From Candidatus Accumulibacter sp. ACC003 (GTDB taxonomy: Bacteria; Pseudomonadota; Gammaproteobacteria; Burkholderiales; Rhodocyclaceae): DNA of 64,000 nucleotides. A model generated the notes under the pieces. That model made no database searches and had not been told where the DNA came from. It saw nothing but the letters and a program-made list of their open reading frames with translations. Position numbers and translations under genes: made by a program. Below, in pieces: positions 53,204 to 63,722 of the stretch. The first letter of the stretch is position 1, and every line of letters starts with the position of its first letter. The stretch is from assembly GCF_907163085.1 (NCBI RefSeq), contig NZ_CAJQTX010000001.1:1-64000 (forward strand), read 5' to 3'.

Positions 53204-53279
53204 GGGTGCTTAGCTCAGTTGGTAGAGCGCTAGCCTTACAAGCTGGATGTCGGCGGTTCGAGCCCGTCAGCACCCACCA
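53204..53279 (+). tRNA. tRNA-Val (anticodon TAC)
   Basis: 76 nt including encoded CCA. Acceptor GGGTGCT pairs with AGCACCC. The D-arm is GCTC..GAGC. The anticodon stem CTAGC/GCTGG encloses loop CTTACAA with anticodon TAC. The T-arm GGCGG TTCGAGC CCGTC is complete. Confidence 0.97.
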
Positions 53280-53309
53280 GCACGCGCAAGAGAGCTGCGG
53301 TGGGTTTTT

Positions 53310-53386
53310 GGAGTGGTAGTTCAGTTGGTTAGAATACCGGCCTGTCACGCCGGGGGTCGCGGGTTCGAGTCCCGTCCACTCCGCCA
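53310..53386 (+). tRNA. tRNA-Asp (anticodon GTC)
   Basis: 77 nt including encoded CCA. Acceptor GGAGTGG pairs with CCACTCC. The anticodon loop is CTGTCAC with anticodon GTC. The T-arm is GCGGG TTCGAGT CCCGT. It is 30 bp after tRNA-Val and shares its promoter and terminator. Confidence 0.97.
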
Positions 53387-53396
53387 TCACCTACGG

Positions 53397-53420
53397 GGCG
53401 AACGCAAGTTCGCCTTTTTT
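53397..53420 (+). terminator. Rho-independent terminator of the tRNA operon
   Basis: GGCGAAC (53397-53403), tetraloop GCAA, GTTCGCC (53408-53414), then six T. A textbook intrinsic terminator 10 bp after tRNA-Asp and 69 bp before ppiD. Confidence 0.9.
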
Positions 53421-53488
53421 GTTGGTGCGTCCGGCAGGGCGCACTCACTTTTCTCGCCAATCTGCCAATGAGTTAGTGGGCTAAGACC

Positions 53489-55396
53489 ATGATTTTTGAT
53501 GCCGTTCGCAATAACAAGAGAGTCGTCCAGGTATTTCTTGCCTTGATCACCTTGCCCTTTGCGTTCTGGGGCGTCGACTCCTACGTCCGCAATGCCGGCG
53601 CAGGCCACGATCTGGCCAGTGTCGGCGACTCGAAGATCACCGCGCAGCAGTTCGATCAGGCATGGCGTAGCCAACAGGATCGTCTGCGGCAGGCCCTTGG
53701 TGCCGACTTCCGCGCCGAGGCGATGAATACGCCGGCGGCCAGGATGGCGGTTCTGAACGCGCTGATCGACCAGCGTCTGCTGTTGCTCGAAGCCGTCAAG
53801 GGACATCTTGGCGCTGGCGACGATCAGTTGCGCGAGGTGATCAGCAAGATTCCGGCGCTGCAGGAAGATGGCCAGTTCTCGATGGCGCGTTATCAGGCGG
53901 TGTTGGCCGCGCAGGGCATGTCGCAAAGCCAGTTCGAGGCCCAGATGCGCCAGGACCTGACCTTGCAGCAGTTGGTCGCTGCGGTTGGCGATACCGCGAT
54001 CGTTGGCAGCGCGATGACCGACGTGGTCCTGCGAATTCAATCCGAGGAGCGTCAGGTCGCCGCGTGGCGGATTACGCCGGAGCAGTTCGCTGGGCAGGTC
54101 AAGATCGCGCCGGCCGCGGTCGAGAAGTACTACGAAGAGAACAGCAAGCGCTTCGAGGTTCCGGAGCAGGCCAAGGCCGCGTACGTCGTCCTCTCTCTCG
54201 AAGGCTTGATGGCCAGGATCAAGCCCAGCGACGGCGAAGTGAGCGCCTGGTACGACGGCCATCGGGATCGCTATCAACAAGCCGACGAGCGACGCGCCAG
54301 CCACATCCTGATCGTCGTCGATGGCAAAACCGACAAGGCGGCGGCGAAGGCCCGGGCCGAGGAGATCCTGATCGAAGTTCGGCAGTCGCCGGCGGCGTTT
54401 GCCGAACTGGCCAAGCAGTACTCGCAGGATCCAGGGTCCGCGGGAAAAGGCGGTGATCTGGGATTTTTTGCTCGCGGGATGATGGTCAAGGCGTTCGAGG
54501 AGACCGTTTTCAAGCTTCAGGAGAACGAGATTTCCGGCATTGTCGAGTCGGATTTCGGTTATCACATCATCAAACTGACCGGCATCAAGGGCGGCAAGCA
54601 ACGCGCGCTGGCCGAGGTGCGTTCGGAGATCGAGGATGAACTGAAGCGCCAGACCGCGTCGCGGCAGTTCGCTGAGGCCGCCGAGGCGTTCAGCAACATG
54701 GTCTACGAGCAGTCCGACAGCTTGCAGCCGGTAGCCGATCGCTTTCATCTGACGATCGAGCACTCGGGCTGGTTGCCGCGAGACCCGAGTCCAGAGGTTC
54801 TGGCGACGTTGGCTACGCTCGGCAACGCCAAGGTCCTGAGCGCGCTGTTTGCCGCTGACTCGCTGAAGAATAAACGCAATACCGAAGCCATCGAGGTCGC
54901 TCCGAGCACGCTGCTGTCGGCGCGCGTAAGCGAGTATCGGCCGGCCAGCAGCAAACCCTTGGCGACCGTACGGGCGGCTATCGAAGCCGAACTGAAGGCC
55001 CAGGAAGCCGCTACTCTGGCGCGCCAGGCCGGCGAGGCAGAACTTGCCGCCTTGCGCGAAGGCAAGCCAGGCAAGCCGGACTGGGGGCCGCTGAAAACGG
55101 TGTCGAGAATGGCCAGCCAACAGTTGCCGCTGGTCGCGCTGAAAGCCATTTTCCGCGCCGATGTTCAGAAACTTCCGGCCTACCTCGGTGTTGAAGCTGC
55201 GGCTGGCGACTACACGCTGTACCAGATCAGCAAAGTCAGCCAGCCGGAAAAGCTTGACGACGGGCGGCGCCAGGCCTTGCAGCAGGAATACAGCACGATT
55301 CTAGGGCACGAGGATTTTGCGGCCTATCTGGCGGGCTTGCGGACGCGCTACAAGGTCGATATCAACAAGTCGGCACTGGACAGCAAGGAACGCTAG
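53489..55396 (+). CDS. ppiD: PpiD/SurA-type periplasmic peptidyl-prolyl isomerase chaperone
   Basis: 635 residues. A single N-terminal membrane anchor ([21 protein letters not shown]) tethers a periplasmic chaperone. The SurA-N-like helical region ([20 protein letters not shown]) and one parvulin domain follow ([46 protein letters not shown]), then a helical C-terminal portion. It assists outer-membrane protein folding near the Sec translocon. It starts after the tRNA terminator and carries the usual tig-clp-lon-ppiD context. Confidence 0.94.
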   Translation: MIFDAVRNNKRVVQVFLALITLPFAFWGVDSYVRNAGAGHDLASVGDSKITAQQFDQAWRSQQDRLRQALGADFRAEAMNTPAARMAVLNALIDQRLLLLEAVKGHLGAGDDQLREVISKIPALQEDGQFSMARYQAVLAAQGMSQSQFEAQMRQDLTLQQLVAAVGDTAIVGSAMTDVVLRIQSEERQVAAWRITPEQFAGQVKIAPAAVEKYYEENSKRFEVPEQAKAAYVVLSLEGLMARIKPSDGEVSAWYDGHRDRYQQADERRASHILIVVDGKTDKAAAKARAEEILIEVRQSPAAFAELAKQYSQDPGSAGKGGDLGFFARGMMVKAFEETVFKLQENEISGIVESDFGYHIIKLTGIKGGKQRALAEVRSEIEDELKRQTASRQFAEAAEAFSNMVYEQSDSLQPVADRFHLTIEHSGWLPRDPSPEVLATLATLGNAKVLSALFAADSLKNKRNTEAIEVAPSTLLSARVSEYRPASSKPLATVRAAIEAELKAQEAATLARQAGEAELAALREGKPGKPDWGPLKTVSRMASQQLPLVALKAIFRADVQKLPAYLGVEAAAGDYTLYQISKVSQPEKLDDGRRQALQQEYSTILGHEDFAAYLAGLRTRYKVDINKSALDSKER

Positions 55397-55610
55397 TCGG
55401 CGGCGGCTCTGGGCCGCTACGGCGCGCGTAGCTGTTGCGGCGAGCTATACGGCAGCGGTTTGGCTGGCGTCTGGTGGTCGGCCGCTGCGGGCTCAAGCTT
55501 GAGCCGTGGCGACTTTGCCCTGCACAGCCGTGCCTTGCTTGCCGGCGTGCTTGGGCAGCGCAGGGGCCAACAGCGAGCCTGAACGCGGTGACCATCACCG
55601 GGTAGTAGCC

Positions 55611-55641
55611 AAAAAAAACCCCGCCGAAGCGGGGTTTTTTT
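55611..55641. terminator. Bidirectional terminator between ppiD and groEL
   Basis: A8 - CCCCGC - CGAA - GCGGGG - T7 is symmetrical and would terminate transcripts from both convergent sides. It lies 26 bp beyond the groEL stop and 214 bp after ppiD. Confidence 0.92.
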
Positions 55642-55667
55642 GCGATCGGGCAAAGCCCGGACACAAA

Positions 55668-57350
<1,683 letters not shown>

Positions 57351-57429
57351 TCAATGATTTGAAATGAAAACTCAGCGCGAAAACTCGGCGCCATGGTGGG
57401 GAGGGCGCGAGCTTGCCGGCCCGGAAGCT

Positions 57430-57720
57430 TTACGCTTCGACGACGCCCATGATGTCCTCTTCACGCATGACCAGCAGTTCCTCGCCATCGACCTTGACGG
57501 TCTGGCCAGCGTACTTGCCGAACAGGACCCGGTCACCGACCTTGACGGCGAGCGCGCGAACCGAACCATCGTCAAGCACTTTGCCATTGCCGACGGCGCG
57601 GATCTCGCCCTGGTCGGGTTTTTCAGCAGCTGCATCGGGGATGACGATACCGGAAGCGGTCTTGCGCTCCTCGTCAAGACGCTTGACGATGACGCGATCA
57701 TGCAGTGGACGAATTTTCAT
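57430..57720 (-). CDS. groS: Co-chaperonin GroES (10 kDa)
   Basis: 96 residues, [20 protein letters not shown] to ILGVVEA-type end ([10 protein letters not shown]). It contains the mobile loop [12 protein letters not shown] and the roof-forming segment. ATG 57720 is preceded by AAGGAGAAACC. Earlier in-frame starts are not family-like. Expressed with groEL from a CIRCE/sigma32 region 90-145 bp upstream. Confidence 0.97.
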   Translation of the reverse strand: MKIRPLHDRVIVKRLDEERKTASGIVIPDAAAEKPDQGEIRAVGNGKVLDDGSVRALAVKVGDRVLFGKYAGQTVKVDGEELLVMREEDIMGVVEA

Positions 57721-57809
57721 GCGGTTTCTCCTTGGGATAGGCATACAAGCAAACAAACTAAAACCAGCAAACCCCGCCGCCGCGAAGACGCGGCGCAAGG
57801 TCAGAGTTA

Positions 57810-57836
57810 TTAGCACTCAAGCTGAGTGAGTGCTAA
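57810..57836. promoter_or_regulatory. CIRCE operator (HrcA binding site) of groESL
   Basis: TTAGCACTC - 9 bp - GAGTGCTAA is a perfect match to the CIRCE inverted repeat. It overlaps the start side of the predicted promoter and lies 90 bp upstream of groES on the minus strand. Confidence 0.95.
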
Positions 57837-57865
57837 TAATAGGGGCGGATCGCTCCAATTTCAAG
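57836..57865 (-). promoter_or_regulatory. Overlapping sigma32 and sigma70 promoters of groESL
   Basis: Read on the minus strand, CTTGAAA (57865-57859), 13 bp, CCCCTATT (57845-57838) fits the RpoH consensus. TTGAAA with 17 bp to TATTAT (57841-57836) fits sigma70. Both would start transcription into CIRCE, giving positive (sigma32) and negative (HrcA) heat-shock control. Confidence 0.75.
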
Positions 57866-58114
57866 AGCTGTCTATGTCCAGGATCGTTTCGGCGGTTTGC
57901 TCGGGCCGCCAAAAACCGTTGACCGCGCGGCCCGCGCGCGGCTGCCGGCCGCGCTCCCGTGAGCGTCTTGGGGCGCCCTGGTCGAGCACATAGGCATTTA
58001 ATCGCCAGTCCGCAACAGCCGACTGTAACAAAGAGCACGAGAGGTGATACTGTTGGCAAGGCCGGCGCGGGGGTGGTAAAAAGCCGAGTTTGGCGGGCGC
58101 ACTGCGGAGCGCCG

Positions 58115-58140
58115 CCCGTGTGCCCGCCAGAGCACACGGG
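58115..58140. repeat. 9-bp perfect inverted repeat
   Basis: CCCGTGTGC (58115-58123) pairs with GCACACGGG (58132-58140) across 8 nt. No T-run follows. It immediately precedes repeat copy B. Confidence 0.5.
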
Positions 58141-58158
58141 GCACGGGCAGCGAATTGG

Positions 58159-58206
58159 TCATGGCTTTCATGATCTGGGGTATCTCGACAGGTCATGACC
58201 GTTAGC
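58159..58206. repeat. Dispersed 48-bp repeat, copy B
   Basis: Matches copy A (31461-31508) at about 41 of 48 bases in the same orientation. The internal GGTCATGACC is itself a 10-bp palindrome. It ends 36 bp before the CoA-transferase start codon. Confidence 0.6.
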
Positions 58207-58241
58207 CCGGAAATCAAGAAGGCCAGCGGGAGGAGAACAGC

Positions 58242-60194
58242 ATGCGCAGCAAAATAGTTACTGCCGACGAAGCAATCGCCCTGATCCGGGATGGTGATAC
58301 GCTGGCCAGTACCGGCTTCGTTCAGACCGGCTTCGCAGAAGCGCTACTGTCGGCGCTCGAGCGCCGTTTCCTGGCCGGCAACGGCCCCAGGAATCTGACC
58401 TTGTTCGCGGCCGCCGGCCAGGGTGACGGCAAGACCCTGGGACTCAATCACCTCGGCCATGAAGGTCTGCTGCGACGGGTCGTCGCGGGCCACTGGGGGC
58501 GGATGCCGAAGGTCGCGCAACTGGCGCTCGACAACCGTATCCAGGCCTATAACCTGCCGCAGGGAATTATTTGTCAGTTGTTCCGCGATCTGGCCGCCGG
58601 CAAACCCGGCTCGTTTTCCAAAGTCGGACTGCATACCTTCGTCGATCCCCGCTACGGCGGCAGCCGGATCAACGCCGCGACCACCAGGGACATCGTCAGC
58701 CTGGTCGAGGTCGGTGGCGAGGAGTGGCTGTTCTACAAGGTCGGCGAGGTCAACGTCGCTTTCGTTCGCGGCACCACCGCCGACACGTTTGGCAACATCA
58801 CGATGGAGCGCGAAGCGCTGACGCTCAACAACCTGGCGATGGCCATGGCGGCCAAGAACAGTAACGGCATCGTCATCGCTCAGGTCGAACGGATCGCCGA
58901 GCGCAACGGCTTGCCGCCGCGGCAGGTCAAGATTCCGGGGATCCTGGTCGATTGCGTGGTCGTCGCCGAGCCGCTGCAGCACATGCAGACGCTGGCCACC
59001 CAGTACAGCGCCGCCTATGCCGGCGAGTTTCGCGTTCCTCACCCCAGCCTGGTGTCGACGCCGCTGACCGAGCGCAAGATCATCGCCCGTCGTGCGGCGT
59101 TCGAATTGCCGCCCAACGGCATCATCAATCTGGGCGTCGGGATGCCCGAAGGCGTGGCGTCGGTGGCCAATGAGGAGCGCATTTCGCACCTGCTGACGAT
59201 GACCGTCGAATCGGGCCTGATCGGCGGGATTCCCTCGACCGGTGGTAACTTCGGGACCGGCGTCAACATGGATGCGGTGATCGATGAAAATCAGCAGTTC
59301 GATTTCTACGACGGCGGTGGTCTCGATATGGCGTGCCTGGGTATGGCCGAATGCGATGCCGCGGGCAACGTCAACGTCAGCCGCTTCGGTGGCCGCCTGA
59401 CCGGCGCCGGCGGCTTCATCAACATCAGCCAGAACGCCCGGCTGGTGGTCTTTGTTGGCACCCTGACCGGCAATGGCCTGAAGGTCGAGGTCCATGATGG
59501 CAAGCTGCGGATTGTCGAAGAGGGCCGGCACCGGAAGTTCGTCAAGCAGGTCGAGCAAATCACCTTCAACGGCCAGTACGCCTACGATAGAGACAAACCG
59601 GTCTACTACATTACCGAACGCTGTGTCTTTCGGCGGGTCAGGGGTGGGCTGGCACTGATCGAGGTGGCGCCGGGCATCGACGTCGACCGGGACATCCTGC
59701 CGAACATGGATTTCGAGCCGATCATCGGTGAATACGGCGAGATGGACGCGCGCATCTTCAATACCAACCCGATGGGCCTGGAGGCCGAGCTACTCAACCT
59801 GTCGCTGCCGGAACGTGTCATTTACGACCCGGAGCGCAACATCCTGTTCCTCAACTTCGAGGGCATGCACGTGCGCGTCGAGGAAGATGTGAAAGCGATC
59901 TGGGATATTTGCGAACTGCGCTGCAAAGCGGCCGGCAAGCGCGTCGGCGTGATCATCAACTACGACCGCTTTCGCATCAACCAGGACATGTACGACGCCT
60001 ATGCCGAAATGGATCGCTACTTCCTGGCCAACTATTTCAGTCAGATCACCCGCTACGCGACCAGTGCTTTCCTGCGTGCCAAACTCGGCGAGGCCTTCTC
60101 GGCGCGCAGCATCGCGCCGCACATTTTCGAGCGCCGCGAGGAAGCGCAGGCCTTCCTGGCCGAGCGCAGCGGCGATGCCAGCCGCCGGACATGA
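58242..60194 (+). CDS. Acyl-CoA:acetate / propionate CoA-transferase family I with C-terminal STAS-like extension
   Basis: 650 residues. Two CoA-transferase halves: the N-terminal SLASTGFVQTG-type region and the second half with catalytic Glu in ESGLIGGIPSTGG, then GGGLDMACLGMAE and GGFINIS. This resembles YdiF/propionate CoA-transferase enzymes, which swap CoA between short-chain acids. The family is usually about 520-530 residues. Here the last 120 or so (RNILFLNFEGMHVRVEEDVK, then VIINYDRFRINQDMYDAY, then ITRYATSAFLRAKLG) look like a SpoIIAA/STAS-type domain. The start has a strong GGGAGGAG site. Monocistronic by spacing; the fabI gene is convergent. Confidence 0.88.
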   Translation: MRSKIVTADEAIALIRDGDTLASTGFVQTGFAEALLSALERRFLAGNGPRNLTLFAAAGQGDGKTLGLNHLGHEGLLRRVVAGHWGRMPKVAQLALDNRIQAYNLPQGIICQLFRDLAAGKPGSFSKVGLHTFVDPRYGGSRINAATTRDIVSLVEVGGEEWLFYKVGEVNVAFVRGTTADTFGNITMEREALTLNNLAMAMAAKNSNGIVIAQVERIAERNGLPPRQVKIPGILVDCVVVAEPLQHMQTLATQYSAAYAGEFRVPHPSLVSTPLTERKIIARRAAFELPPNGIINLGVGMPEGVASVANEERISHLLTMTVESGLIGGIPSTGGNFGTGVNMDAVIDENQQFDFYDGGGLDMACLGMAECDAAGNVNVSRFGGRLTGAGGFINISQNARLVVFVGTLTGNGLKVEVHDGKLRIVEEGRHRKFVKQVEQITFNGQYAYDRDKPVYYITERCVFRRVRGGLALIEVAPGIDVDRDILPNMDFEPIIGEYGEMDARIFNTNPMGLEAELLNLSLPERVIYDPERNILFLNFEGMHVRVEEDVKAIWDICELRCKAAGKRVGVIINYDRFRINQDMYDAYAEMDRYFLANYFSQITRYATSAFLRAKLGEAFSARSIAPHIFERREEAQAFLAERSGDASRRT

Positions 60195-60253
60195 GCCGGG
60201 ACGGCGCACCAGCGCTGCCGGCCGCGTGCGGCGATGCTGCCAATCCGGGCTGT

Positions 60254-61087
60254 TTAGCCGACGACGTGGTAACCGCCGTCCACGTACAGCGTGTCGCCGG
60301 TAATCAGCTTGGCATAGTCGGTGGCGAGAAAAGCGGTCGCCATGCCGACGTCTTCGATGCTGACCAGCATCCGAGCCGGCGCGCGCGCGGCGGCTTTCTC
60401 CATCAGTTCGTCGAAACGGCCGATTCCCGACGCCGCGCGGGTGGCGATCGGTCCTGGTGAGATCGGCGTGACGCGAATTCCTTGCGGACCCAGTTCGGCG
60501 GCAAGGTAGCGCGAGGTGGCCTCGAGCGCGGCCTTCACCGGCCCCATCAGGTTATAGTTCTCGACGGCCTTTTCGGCGCCAAAGTAGCTCATGGTGAACA
60601 GCGAGCCACCGTCTTTCATCAGTGGCTCGGCCAGCCTGGCCATGCGGATGAACGAATGGCACGAGACATCCATGGCCATCAGGAAGCCGTCGCGCGAGCA
60701 GTCGGTGACGCGGCCATGCAGGTCTTCACGCGGTGCGAAGGCAATTGAGTGGAGGGCAAAGTCGAGCCGGCCCCACTCCTTTTCGATGCTCTCGAAGACC
60801 GCTTCCAGTTGTCCTTCCTGGCGAACGTCGCAGGGCAGATAGAGCGATGGTGCGACGTCGAGTGCCTGCGCCAGCGGCTCGGTGAACTTCCTGGATTTTT
60901 CGTTCAGGTAGGTGATGCACAGCTCGGCACCCAAGCCGCGAAAAGCCTGCGCGCAGCCCCAGGCGATGGACTGGTCGTTGGCGATGCCGATGACGATCCC
61001 TTTCTTGCCTGCCAATGGCAGCTGTCCCTGCTCGCTGCGCTGTCGCAAATCGCCAAGCAATTTGACGTTTATCGTTTTTTCGGTCAT
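60254..61087 (-). CDS. fabI: Enoyl-[acyl-carrier-protein] reductase (NADH), FabI
   Basis: 277 residues, a divergent short-chain dehydrogenase. The N-terminal nucleotide motif is GIVIGIANDQSIAWGCA. The catalytic Tyr-Lys of FabI is in YFGAEKAVENYNLMGPVKAALE (Tyr at about 185, YxxxxxK with the M-G-P-V-K segment). ISPGPIATRAASG and a C-terminal TLYVDGGYHVVG complete it. It carries about 25 extra N-terminal residues (MTEKTINVKLLGDLRQR) compared with the E. coli enzyme. Reduces enoyl-ACP in fatty-acid elongation; target class of triclosan-type inhibitors. Confidence 0.93.
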   Translation of the reverse strand: MTEKTINVKLLGDLRQRSEQGQLPLAGKKGIVIGIANDQSIAWGCAQAFRGLGAELCITYLNEKSRKFTEPLAQALDVAPSLYLPCDVRQEGQLEAVFESIEKEWGRLDFALHSIAFAPREDLHGRVTDCSRDGFLMAMDVSCHSFIRMARLAEPLMKDGGSLFTMSYFGAEKAVENYNLMGPVKAALEATSRYLAAELGPQGIRVTPISPGPIATRAASGIGRFDELMEKAAARAPARMLVSIEDVGMATAFLATDYAKLITGDTLYVDGGYHVVG

Positions 61088-61322
61088 CGAATTCTCTCTT
61101 TCCAGTGGGTCAGGCAGCGCCGCGGCAAAGCGTTGCCAAAGCGTAGAAACTTGTGCGTGCCGTGATGGTCAATCCAAGTCGGGCGTGCAGCGCCAACCGG
61201 GAAAACAGATGCTGCTCTCTTCCTTCCTGTCAGGCTTTGCCGGCCGTCACATCGGAGGCGGCCGTGCGGCCGCGGCACGGGTTTCGCGGCGGCGTTGCCG
61301 AGCGCCGTCGGCCTTATGCCGT

Positions 61323-61907
61323 TCAGCCGCGCATTGCTCCCCAGACGCGCACGTCACCGGTGTCGACGTGCAGGAAGTCCGATTTCGGGTAATATCCTAC
61401 GCCACCAAGGCCGAGCGCCACCGCGGCGTCGCGCAGACGGGCGGTGTTGGAGCCGACCAGGCGCACGTCGATGGCGCGAGCATCCATGTGCAGACTGTGT
61501 TTGGCGACACCGCGGCCCTTGGTCTTTCGCAGCATCGCGTTGGTCGTCGGCGAGCGGTAGGCGGAGATAATTTCGAAGGTTTCGCTACCGCAGCTTAGGC
61601 TGAGCGCGTGCAGGATGTCGAACAGGCGCGGGTCGATGCTGGCCATTTCGCCCGAGACATGGTCGCGCAACAGCCAGTTCAGGCGTTCGAGCGCCGGGTT
61701 GATGTAGCCGCTGCTGTCGCGGAAGGCGATCGCCAGGCGCTCGTCGGTGTGGGTGTGGTGAAACTTCAGTTGGCAACTGCCGACGCTGGCGGCGCTGGCT
61801 GAGGAGAAGGGCAGCGCCAGCGGCAGGGTGGCCAGGCATTTCAAGAGCAAACGACGGCGCGGCGCATCGCTGCGCCGCTGAGCACAATTAGCGGAGTTGT
61901 TGAGCAT
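61323..61907 (-). CDS. MepK/YcbK-like murein endopeptidase (DUF882, peptidase M15 fold)
   Basis: 194 residues. The N-terminus has a twin-arginine-like signal (RRRLLLKCLATLPLALPFSSASA). The mature domain has LKFHHTHTDERL, ISAYRSPTTNAMLR, and the zinc-site region KHSLHMDARAIDVRL then DFLHVDTGDVRVWG, characteristic of DUF882/MepK enzymes that cleave peptidoglycan meso-DAP cross-links. It is divergent from the L,D-transpeptidase gene. The two ATGs overlap on CATG at 61905-61908, so one of the two starts may be misplaced. Pairing with an L,D-transpeptidase fits 3-3 cross-link making and breaking. Confidence 0.88.
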   Translation of the reverse strand: MLNNSANCAQRRSDAPRRRLLLKCLATLPLALPFSSASAASVGSCQLKFHHTHTDERLAIAFRDSSGYINPALERLNWLLRDHVSGEMASIDPRLFDILHALSLSCGSETFEIISAYRSPTTNAMLRKTKGRGVAKHSLHMDARAIDVRLVGSNTARLRDAAVALGLGGVGYYPKSDFLHVDTGDVRVWGAMRG

Positions 61908-63669
61908 GAGTTGGATTGATTCCGGAAAAGTACTTGAAGGCGGCATCGTACCCGATGTAGCGCCACTGTTGAACCGCTGGCGCGGCCTTGTCGTCGCGGC
62001 GCCGCTGCTACTAATGGTTTTTTCGCCGCTTTCTGCGCGCGCAATCGACGAATCACCGGCGCTGGCGGGCAAGAGTGCCCTGTTTTCTGCTTCGCCGCGT
62101 GGTGCCGCCGCACTGCCGCTGCTGATCGAGCAGCTACTCCATGAGCAAGAGGAGGCTGGCGACGGCAGTGACCGTCTGGCCGTCGCGTCGAGCGACGCTG
62201 CGGTGGTCCGGCTGCTCTACTATGAGCGCGGCTATCGGCCGCTGTGGACCAGCCGCGCGCGCATGGCCGAGCTGATCGCCGCCGTCGGCGCCAGTTCGGA
62301 GCATGGCCTGGCGCCGGCTGATTTTGCCATCGACGCGCTGCGCCAGGCGGCGGCCGCTGGCGGCGACGATCCGGCGTTCATCGTTCGGCGGGACTTGCTG
62401 TTCACCGACGCGCTGGTGCGTTTGGCGCGGCAATTGCACTACGGCAAGGTCAATCCCAATTCGCTGTATTCGACCTGGAGCTTCTCGCCGGTGCCGGGTG
62501 CGCCGGAGCGCGCGCAGATGCTGGGCGCCTTGCTCGAAGCGGCGTCCCTGCAGAACGCCCTGACGGCGCTGGCGCCCCAGGACGAGGCCTACCGCGCGCT
62601 GCAGAAGGCGCTGTCGCGCTTGTCCGCGCTGGCGGCCGGTGGTGGCTGGGCAAGCGTGCCGGCTGGCCCGACCATTCGCCCGGGCGAGCGCGGGCCGCGC
62701 GTCCGCGCGCTACGCGCGCGGCTGCAGGCCGAGGGCTGGATGGCAGCCGCCGTTCCGGTCGTAGCGGGCGCTGACGGCACCCGCTACGACAAGGCGCTGG
62801 TTGCGGGCGTGGAGCGTTTCCAGAGCGCCCACGGCCTAAGCGCCGACGGGGTGGTCGGCAGTGCCACGCTGGCGACGCTGAACGTCAGCGCCGCCGAACG
62901 TGCCGCGCAGGTTCGCGTCAACCTCGAGCGCCAGCGCTGGGTGGCGCGTGATATGGTCGCCGACCGACTGCTGGTGGACATCACCGGCTTCAATGCCGAA
63001 CTTCGCCTCGACGGCGCGACGGTGTGGTCGTCGAAGGTCGTGGTCGGGCGCCCGGCCCGCGCAACGCCCGTGTTGCTCGACGAGGTTCAGCACCTGGTGC
63101 TCAATCCGAAGTGGGTCGTGCCGCCGACCATCCTGAAGCAGGACGTCATCCCCGGCGTGATCGGCAACGCCGGCTACCTCCAGAAGCACCGGCTGCGCGT
63201 CGTAGACCGCAGCGGGCAGGCCGTTGCGGCGGCGCAGGTCGATTGGAATGGCGTCGCCCGGACGGGTTTCCCGTATCGCGTCGTGCAGGAATCCGGAGCC
63301 GGCGGAGCGCTCGGCCAGGTCAAGTTCTCGCTGTCGAACGGCTACGCGATCTATCTGCACGACACGCCGTCGCGGGCGCAGTTCGGGAAACCGCTGCGGG
63401 CGCTCAGTTCGGGCTGTGTGCGACTCGAAAAACCGCGCGATCTGGCCTTGTTGTTACTCGGCGATCCGGATCGCTGGAGCAAGGATACGCTCGACGCGGC
63501 GATCGCCACCGGTCGGACGCAAACGCTGTCGGTCGGGCGTTACGTGCCGGTGATGTTGCTCTATCGGACGGCCGTCGCCGATCCGACCGGGCTGGTTTCC
63601 TTCCGTGCCGACATCTACAACCAGGACGGCCCGGTGCTGGCTCTGCTCGACAGGCAGCCGCGGCCCTGA
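61906..63669 (+). CDS. L,D-transpeptidase (YcbB/LdtD-like) with peptidoglycan-binding domain
   Basis: About 587 residues. A membrane anchor or signal (LVVAAPLLLMVFSPLSARA, about 25-45) precedes a scaffold domain (LLYYERGYRPLW, KVNPNSLYSTWSF). A PG-binding_1 domain follows (GERGPRVRALRARLQAEGW, VERFQSAHGLSADGVVG), then the YkuD catalytic domain with HDTPSRAQFGKPLRALSSGCVR, whose S-x-G-C-V-R Cys forms the acyl enzyme. It makes 3-3 peptidoglycan cross-links in the periplasm. ATG 61906 has GGAG about 10 bp upstream; a start nearer the signal peptide is possible. Confidence 0.9.
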   Translation: MSWIDSGKVLEGGIVPDVAPLLNRWRGLVVAAPLLLMVFSPLSARAIDESPALAGKSALFSASPRGAAALPLLIEQLLHEQEEAGDGSDRLAVASSDAAVVRLLYYERGYRPLWTSRARMAELIAAVGASSEHGLAPADFAIDALRQAAAAGGDDPAFIVRRDLLFTDALVRLARQLHYGKVNPNSLYSTWSFSPVPGAPERAQMLGALLEAASLQNALTALAPQDEAYRALQKALSRLSALAAGGGWASVPAGPTIRPGERGPRVRALRARLQAEGWMAAAVPVVAGADGTRYDKALVAGVERFQSAHGLSADGVVGSATLATLNVSAAERAAQVRVNLERQRWVARDMVADRLLVDITGFNAELRLDGATVWSSKVVVGRPARATPVLLDEVQHLVLNPKWVVPPTILKQDVIPGVIGNAGYLQKHRLRVVDRSGQAVAAAQVDWNGVARTGFPYRVVQESGAGGALGQVKFSLSNGYAIYLHDTPSRAQFGKPLRALSSGCVRLEKPRDLALLLLGDPDRWSKDTLDAAIATGRTQTLSVGRYVPVMLLYRTAVADPTGLVSFRADIYNQDGPVLALLDRQPRP

Positions 63670-63722
63670 GCGTGAGTTGCCGCCGCCAAGCCGTCGCCAT
63701 CCCTTCGACCGTCCGCTAGAAA

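Larger units (their letters stand above)
57866..58241. other. Intergenic region between groESL and the CoA-transferase gene
   Basis: 376 bp without a convincing gene. A minus-strand open frame crosses it but lacks a ribosome site and crosses the repeat. It holds a perfect 9-bp hairpin (58115-58140), copy B of the 48-bp repeat, and the GGGAGGAG ribosome site of the next gene. Confidence 0.4.

Noticed and set aside
53097-53390. Minus-strand open frame covering both tRNA genes with tryptophan-rich peptide sequence
   Set aside because: It is the antisense of tRNA-Val and tRNA-Asp; such frames are a common spurious annotation and have no ribosome site here.
57861-58217. Minus-strand frame upstream of groES (118 codons)
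   Set aside because: No Shine-Dalgarno, includes the dispersed repeat and the groESL promoter; differences from the related frame at copy A are almost all non-synonymous.
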